A stretch of DNA of 64,000 bases from Podocnemis expansa (lineage: Eukaryota; Chordata; Testudines; Podocnemididae). This document shows positions 58,108-64,000 of this stretch, piece after piece. Made by a program: the position numbers and the translations under genes. The stretch's first letter is position 1, and the number at the start of each line of letters is the position of its first letter. A model generated the notes under the pieces. The model did no database searches and was not told where the DNA came from. It saw nothing but the letters and a program-made list of their open reading frames with translations. The stretch is from contig ML681995.1 in the NCBI GenBank assembly GCA_007922195.1, forward strand, positions 11,998,056 to 12,062,055. The letters run 5' to 3'.

Positions 58108-60048
58108 CTAGGTGGCCCTAGAGTCTTTCACTGAGTGTAATACCTGATCCGTCTTATCCACAAAGAGTTGATTATTCTCAAAAGGTAAGTCCTCTATCTT
58201 GTTTTGCAGATCGCATGGAAGTGCTGCTGTATGGATCCAGGATGTCCTTCTTAGGACAACGGCTGTTGCTATAATTCTAGCCACCGAGTCTGCGGAATCC
58301 ATGGAAGCTTGTAAGAAGGTTCGGGCGACCCGTTGACCCTCGGTAAGTATCGACCCGAAGTGGTCTTTTTTAGGTTCTGTAATATCCGGTATTAATTTGG
58401 CTAACTTATTGAAGATGTTGTGACTATAATTTGAGAGGAGAGCCAGGTAATTTGCAACTCTCATAATTAAAGTAGAAGATGAATAAACCTTTCTGCCTAA
58501 ATTTTCAATGCGTTTCCAATTTCTGTCTGATAGTGTGGCTCTGAAAGTAGGGTTCTTACTCCTTTGATTTACTGCATCTATGACCAGTTAATTTGGTGCC
58601 AGATGGGTGAACAAAAATTCCATTCCCTTAGATAGGATGAAATATTTTCTATCTATGTGTTTATTTGTTGATGGTATGGAAGCTGGTGTTTGCCAGATTA
58701 TTCTGGCAGGATCCATTAGTGCATCATCCATAGGCAGTGCTATCCTTGAGGAAGGTGTTGTACTCAAGATCTTTAGCAACTTGTGTTGTGATTCTACGAC
58801 TTCCTCTAAGGGTATTTCTAAGTCCTAGGCAACTCTGCGAAATAGCTCGTTAAACTGTCTGTGATCATCTGAATAGTTCTGTGTTAAAGGGGTAAGTGAT
58901 TCCTATGCTGGAGATGCCCCTGGGGATGGTGGCTGTGATCGTAGTGTGGCAACAGAAGCAGCTGCTTCTGAATGGTGGGAGGAGTGTGACAAGTGAGCTG
59001 ATACAGAAAGCCTGCTCTCGTGCCTCTTTGAGTGAGGCCGTCCTTCGGGGGATGCAGCATGATGATACAAGCGATCCCTGCTGTAAGCCCTGGTGTGTTT
59101 GTGGTATGAATCATAAGAGCGACAAGGGTAGTAATGAGAGTGGCAGGAGCAGCTTGAGTGTCTGCAGGATGATCGGGATCTGCTATGATGGTGATGTCGT
59201 GCTGTAACCAATCAGTCTGAATGATAGCACCCATGGTGGGAAGAATCATAGGTGGCACGTGAGGAACATCTATTGTGCCTTTTAAAAGTATAGGAATCTT
59301 CAGAGTAGCAAGGAGATATATGTCGCTGTTTGCACAACCTTTTTGTAGGTGGGGAGTGTGGAGGGCTTTGATTAGAACCGGTATCGCCCTTTGACCAGTG
59401 TGTTTGCAGACTGGGGTGAGTTTCTGGCAGACATTGCTTGTGCAGGCGGACCCTGACCAAGAGCAGGTTGCACACACGGTGCCGTCTGCTCAGCCAGCAC
59501 TGGGTGGGGCGGAGCCGACTGTTGAGCCTGAGTTGGAACCGGTGACTGCGAGTGGCACGGTGCCGACATGCTTGTTTGAGCAGGCTGTCTAGCGCTGCTT
59601 AACACAGTGCCATTCTGTGGCTTAGAGTGTCCGTGCGTGTGGCCACTGTAGCCCTCGAGGAACCTTTAGTCTCTTTCATGGGCTTTTTTGAAGCTGGCTT
59701 GGGTTCAGCTGAGCGACCCTTCCTGGGTGCTGAAGTTGCCTTGTCTGACGACTTTCGCCTGTTATGGCTGTCGTCTGAATGGCGCACACTCGTCTTATCT
59801 AAGGCTGAATCTGAGACTGGAGCCAGAGATTTTTCCATTAATAAAATTTTGAGCCTCAGCTCCCTGTCTTTGCGTGCCCTGGAGCTTAAGTTTAAACAAT
59901 GAGGGCATTTGTGAGGTAAATGTAATTCGCCTAAGCAGCAAATATACTGCAAATGGCCGTCCAAGGCTGGCATTGCCTCGTTACATTGTCCACATCTCTT
60001 AAAGCCGGGAGCCACCAACATGTTGTGACTACGTTCTAGCTTTGCCAA
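58108..60048 (-). pseudogene. DIRS gag-like ORF
   Basis: Structural protein of the element. The N-terminal 150 codons (59599-60048) carry a Cys/His cluster, C19-x2-C22, H32, C37/C38, H43, C48-x2-C51, resembling paired zinc sites of DIRS gag, then a Lys/Ser-rich stretch. The middle (58903-59475) is His/Ser/Arg-rich. The C-terminal piece (58108-58464) holds ARTFLQASMDSADSVARIIA and IEDLPFENNQLFVDKTDQVL, the conserved DIRS gag domain also known from the LAP2-alpha-specific exon, which derives from such an element. All pieces lie in one frame separated by stops (for example at 59599, 59212, 58588 and 58108). The start at 60046-60048 is the first ATG in the frame upstream of the zinc cluster. Confidence 0.85.
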
Positions 60049-60310
60049 GATCTGCCTTTCTCTTCTTTTGTTTTAGTAGCAGGTGCCGCGGGAGAGAGTG
60101 GAGATTTGCAGCTGAAGGCAAGCGGACCGCCAATTAGCTGTTGTCTCTTCTCTGTCTTCTTCTTTTTCGGTTTTTTTTTTTTTTTTTTAAGGTTTTCTAG
60201 AGTTAAAGAAGGCTACCTATGAGGAAAAGGTAAGTGGAAAAGTAAAGGTAAGGTATCTCCTGAGGAGAGAGCCAGAGAGTAACGAATCCGTTGCTGAGCC
60301 GAGGATGGTT

Positions 60311-60485
60311 GAAAAGGAACTGAGGGGAGACAGCCGCGTGCGCACTGAGGGCTCGTTAGGGCAGGCACGAGACATCCTCTGTGCAGGCGCGGCTTCACAC
60401 TGACTGCTATGAAAGCTCTGTTCAGCAGCGCAGGGACGCTACACACCTAAGGTGGAGCACCCACAGGACATCACTCAAGGAAGAA
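60311..60485. repeat. DIRS right inverted terminal repeat
   Basis: Starts GAAAAGGAACTGAGGGGAGA and ends GACATCACTCAAGGAAGAA. Pairs with 53830-54000. A run of about 20 T (60170-60189) lies just inside, between the repeat and gag. Confidence 0.88.
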
Positions 60486-60615
60486 CAATGCTGCATATTC
60501 CTGAGGACCGTCTATATGGGCACCTTATCTATTAACTCACTATTTACAAAAATGCCAAACAGCTCCCATTTTAGAGCAGCCCTAGAACAAACACAGCTAA
60601 AACAATATTGACTAG

Positions 60616-60884
60616 AAAAACAAACAAGGAGTCTGATGGCACTTATAAAGAGTAAAACAAAAATTATTTATCACATGAGCTTTCATGGGAGAAAATCCCA
60701 TTCTATCAGATGCTTCAAGATGTGGAACTGTAAGTTCTGTTAAGTTCCCCATCTTCAAGTGTCTGATCAAGTGGGATTTTCTCCCATGAAAGCTCATGCA
60801 ATAAATAAATTTGCTAGTCTTTAAAGTGCCACCAGACTCCTTGTTTCTTTTGCTGAACTAGACTAACATGGCTACCCCTTTGGA
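60616..60884 (+). mobile_element. Foldback repeat (CATGAGCTTTC family)
   Basis: Flanks ATATTGACTAG (60605-60615) and ATGTTGACTAG (60885-60895) are an 11-bp duplication with one mismatch. Outer arms ACAAGGAGTCTGATGGCACT / AGTGCCACCAGACTCCTTGT and inner arms CATGAGCTTTCATGGGAGAA / TTCTCCCATGAAAGCTCATG. The asymmetric end is CTAACATGGCTACCCCTTTG. The only uninterrupted full copy in the window (269 bp). Inserted about 130 bp outside the DIRS right end. Confidence 0.85.
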
Positions 60885-61067
60885 ATGTTGACTAGGTTTT
60901 CTATGTAATGTATCTTTCAAAGGTCTTTTTAGAAGAACTGGTCACATTTCCTTTTCTGCAAGTTGGACTTTCTTTGAGTGGTAACATTTCAGAATCAAAC
61001 TATGAATTGCACTCAACAGGAAAATGATCCCAAATGGTCAGATGACACTAAGGAAATGGGCTGCAGA

Positions 61068-61200
61068 AGAAGGTGAGACAAGTTGAATGAGGTGATAGCT
61101 TTTATTGGACCAACTTTTGTTGGTCTCTTTCACCAACAGAAACTGATCCAGTAAAAAATATTATCTCACCCCTCTCTCTAATACCCTGGGACCAACACTA
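61068..61200. repeat. Second foldback repeat type (TATTGGACCAACTT)
   Basis: GATAGCTTTTATTGGACCAA on the left and AAACTGATCCAGTAAAAAAT plus CCCTGGGACCAACACTACAA on the right are diverged inverted arms around a short loop at TTGTTGG. A common vertebrate foldback repeat, here internally deleted. Confidence 0.6.
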
Positions 61201-62929
61201 CAAATAAAATGCAAGGTTCTTTTTCCACTGCTTCTTACATCTTGCCATTGCTGTTTTTGCCTAGTAAAATTACTAGCTGCATAGTAACCTAATTTCAAAA
61301 TTGAACAAATTATCACAATTAAACAGAAGAGACTAGGTCATATTAAACCATTAAATTAATGAAGATACAAGTGAGGAGTTAAAGGCAAGAACAGTACATC
61401 AGTCATCCACAGGTATTTACAACAGAAAAACATAGTCCCCGAGGAACCTGCTGATGGTAATTGAAGACTATGGAAACAAGTGAATCAGCAAAGCCTGACA
61501 ATCTCTATCTATGTATTTGGGAGATAATGCTGAGGTTTAGATAATCCACTTGGGAAAAAAGTCATGACTGAGGTAGATCTGACCTAATACCATCTTGTTA
61601 TTTACTAACTGTAGCTCAGTTTTCACTGTTATCTAGGCAGATGTCATACCACTGGATACCTCTAATGCTTTTCAGACAAACCTTAATGCCAAAGACTTAA
61701 GTTAAAAAAATTCAAAATTGACAACAAACCCAGTTAAATGACAAATAAACTTAATGGGAAAAGAAAAACACATCCTGATGTCTTTGAAGCGAAAGCTTTG
61801 TTCTTTTATGAATCTCTTCACTGTGGAATTTCTTGCTTTTTTTATGATTCTCCTTAAGCTGGATTATAACAGCAACCTGCCTGCACATCTGTGACAGCCT
61901 TTGCGACACTGCAAACCTGCTAGTGCCAGCAAGTAATACAGCAATATAAAGGAAGAGAGTTGGGTAAGGTCATCCTCTTATGTTCCTTATCCATTCTTGG
62001 TTCACTTCTCATTCAGCGGAACACGGTGTTTGTTCTCCTGTGAAGGACTAATGGTCAAATTAAGTGGTTCTTCCCTGAATTAAAAAAAAATGGCACTGTG
62101 TGGTTCCATGCTTATTGTGCTACATGATTCCACACCGAATCTTCTCCCTTTAACACAAGAATGTACTTTTTTCTAAATGCCAGCTCTTCAAACTCATGCT
62201 GCTCACTGGAGCTGGAGGCACCACTGAAAAATCAAGCCATTTAAGCAACTACCAATTTTAAACTTTAGGCTACTGCCTTTGAAAATATTGGCCCATGCCC
62301 CAAAAGCCAGAAATAACCAGACAATGCTCATGGTCCAAAAAACTAAAAGTGATGAACATCCAGCGGATCCCACAGAAAACACCCTCAGCTGCTAGGTATT
62401 GAGTATGTTTGAAATCCTGACCCAACAATATTTTAAGTACCATCTACACCATCTGCTAGCTATCCACATGCATGAAGAAAACCAGCTCCTGTATGAAAAG
62501 CACATGGCAAAGGTTAAACCAAAGATAAGACAGAACTGATGTCAGTGGGTAGAGGGAGATGCTTTGAAAAATTAGCCAACAGAATTCCATCATTGTGAAC
62601 AGAGAAGAGATACCCCACCACCCTCACAGTGGTACAACATTTAGGATCTTTCCTAGATTTCTCTTTGATATGAGACACCCAAATAGTTATTAGAGAAAAG
62701 ATCTTTCCCTGTACCTTTAGTTGGCCAGACACCACTGTCCTATTCTTTCTGCTGGGAGTTGGTGAGCCACAAATTTATGACACACAGGCTCATTTACTGC
62801 AACTCACTGCATCTGGGAATGAATCCACAGACACAGAAGCCTTGTTACCAAACTAACTGATCTAAATCAATGTAAGCATGTCTATCTAAGTAAGGTGCTT
62901 GTACAGCCCCTGTCATTATAGTAGCTGTG
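61201..62929. other. No recognised gene
   Basis: AT-rich with short frames only; no exon or transposon recognised. Confidence 0.5.
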
Positions 62930-63121
62930 CATCTCATGATCTTTAAAGTAACTATCCTCACAACATCCCTGTGAAGTAGGGAAATACTATTACTTTAATT
63001 GGCTAGCTAGGGAAATTAGGCCCAGAGAAACTAAGTGACCTTTGCAAAGAAACACAGGAAGCCTGAGGCAAAAAAGGGAAATGAACTTTGGTCTCTCAAG
63101 CTCCAGACTATCTCTCTAACC
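62930..63121 (-). repeat. MIR SINE, interrupted by a hAT MITE
   Basis: Complement of the MIR core: CCCTGTGAAGTAGGGAAATA, AGAGAAACTAAGTGACCTTT, CACAGGAAGCCTGAGGCAAA, then CTCTCTAACC. It continues after the insertion at 63336 with CTCTAACCATTGAACAG. Confidence 0.8.
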
Positions 63122-63335
63122 CAAGGATCACAAGCATGCGATGCATGGGCCACCCACATATGGCCCCTAAAGCTATTCCCTGAAGCCTGCAACAATACTA
63201 TTGTTACCAATATTTTCAATATTGTTGTATGAAAAGGTTTCAGTGGTGCGGCCGTCGGGCTGACGTACTAGTCTTAATGCAGGCCTGTACTGGTCCTTAT
63301 GTTGCCCTCGTGATGATTTGAGTTTGAGATCCCTG
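63122..63335 (+). mobile_element. hAT-Charlie-like MITE with perfect 8-bp duplication
   Basis: Ends CAAGGATCACAAGC and complement CAGGGATCTCAAAC. CTCTAACC flanks it exactly on both sides (63114-63121, 63336-63343). Fourth copy of the CAGGGGTCTCAAAC family; it shares GAAAAGGTTTCAGT with 39541. Confidence 0.9.
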
Positions 63336-63439
63336 CTCTAACCATTGAACAGTCTTCTCCTAGTAGACTCTTTCCTCTTGGTGCATTTTGGCACTCCACT
63401 TTGCTGACCCTCAACTACTATATCACATGTAAAGTCCTA

Positions 63440-63610
63440 TGGTCCAAATTTGTAAAAGTGCGTAAGTAATTTAGGAACTTAAAAGTCATTTTCAAAAGTG
63501 CCTTGTGCACTCAGAAGCCTAAATTTAATTGAAAGTCAAAGGGACTAGGCTGCTATGTCACATAGGACTTAAGCCTCATAAGTTATATAAGCACTTTTGA
63601 AAATTTTACC
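63440..63610. repeat. Old dispersed repeat (TTGAAAGTCAAAGGGACT type)
   Basis: Phrases GTGCGTAAGTAATTTAGG, ATTGAAAGTCAAAGGGACTA and AGCACTTTTGAAAATTTTAC resemble a diffuse amniote repeat; a related scrap lies at 29755-29815. Class unknown. Confidence 0.35.
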
Positions 63611-63934
63611 CATAGTCTTGGTCTTCCAAGCTCTCCATGGGCTGGAAGTGACTTACCTCAGGGAATGGCTCTCTCTTCATAACCTCCAGAGAAGACCCTC
63701 ACCACTAGAGCAATGAAGCTCACAACAGTAAGAAGCAAAAAGCATAGAATTTTTGTCAGAATGTGTAACTAACTGGCAGGAGAACTGAGGACAATTAACC
63801 TGCACTGAGTAACTTCAATACACAATGCAAGACCTCTTTTGACATAGCATTCCCATGATACACAATTGCTAACACCCATCAAATACACCTGTTTACCCAG
63901 CTACCATTCTCATCTGCTTTCACAATGATGCGGA

Positions 63935-64000
63935 CATAGAATCATAGAAACTGAAAGGGACCATGAGAGGTCATCAGATGCAATCCCCTGCACTCATAGC
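63935..64000 (-). mobile_element. CR1 3' end, continuing beyond the window
   Basis: CATAGAATCATAGAAACTGA then GGGACCATGAGAGGTCATCA is the complement of a CR1 3' end. Cut by the window edge. Confidence 0.88.

Larger units (their letters stand above)
53793..60485 (-). mobile_element. DIRS-type retrotransposon, nearly full length, inactive
   Basis: A tyrosine-recombinase retrotransposon oriented right to left. From right: terminal repeat (60311-60485), gag-like region, reverse transcriptase, RNase H, tyrosine recombinase, internal complementary region, terminal repeat (53793-54000). The termini are inverted repeats, about 93% identical over their inner ~140 bp by eye. The flanks (ACAAAACC and CAATGCTG) show no duplication, as expected for DIRS, which integrates by recombinase through a circular DNA intermediate rather than by integrase. 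All key domains are identifiable, but in-frame stops, a frameshift and a 0.7-kb insertion with an assembly gap make it defective. About 6.7 kb including the insertion. Confidence 0.93.

Noticed and set aside
58884..59477. 197-codon minus-strand frame in gag
   Set aside because: The adjacent frame, in register with the rest of gag, gives the more DIRS-like His/Ser/Arg-rich sequence; this one is probably a shadow.

Overview
The window is vertebrate nuclear DNA, most likely from a turtle (Testudines). The evidence is the repeat content: many CR1 LINE copies on both strands ending in the ATTCTATG-type 3' tail, abundant short DNA transposons of the hAT and TATGTC(C/T)ACAC classes, MIR/CORE-SINE relics, and a DIRS-type tyrosine-recombinase retrotransposon. 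The turtle assignment rests on resemblance to repeats I remember; a crocodilian or other sauropsid cannot be excluded from sequence alone. I find no convincing host protein-coding exon and no structural RNA gene. Nearly every long reading frame is either transposon-derived or an accidental frame in GC-rich repeat. The window reads as intergenic or large-intron DNA.

Layout. 0-5 kb: an LTR-like stretch with an internal ~45-bp minisatellite, two MITEs and a GC-rich hAT-like element. 5-16 kb: mostly AT-rich sequence with no recognised gene, plus a MITE with a GC-rich core (7.6-8.4 kb) and a Tigger/pogo-like element (9.1-9.7 kb). 16-17 kb: minus-strand CR1 split by a hAT element. 20-31 kb: five more TATGTC(C/T)ACAC MITEs, a CR1 carrying an insertion and an LTR-like promoter module. 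31-38 kb: three plus-strand CR1 segments, one with a 360-codon uninterrupted reverse transcriptase frame. 38-48 kb: nested hAT elements, an old CR1, a foldback repeat containing a MITE, and a second core-bearing MITE. 49-50 kb: GC-rich LTR-like sequence. 53.8-60.5 kb: one nearly full-length DIRS element on the minus strand (gag, reverse transcriptase/RNase H, tyrosine recombinase, inverted terminal repeats and internal complementary region), disabled by stops, a frameshift and an insertion containing a 400-N assembly gap. 60.6-64 kb: more foldback repeats, a MIR with a hAT insertion, and the start of another CR1.

The most informative part is the layering. Several elements carry recognisable target-site duplications: 3 bp for the TATGTC MITEs, 8 bp for hAT elements, TA for the Tigger-like element and 10-13 bp for the foldback repeats. 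The order of insertion can therefore be read directly. The DIRS element shows the diagnostic internal complementary region whose two halves match its left and right termini. The two MITEs at 7.6 and 46.7 kb share a palindrome boundary around unrelated GC-rich cores, which may indicate sequence capture.
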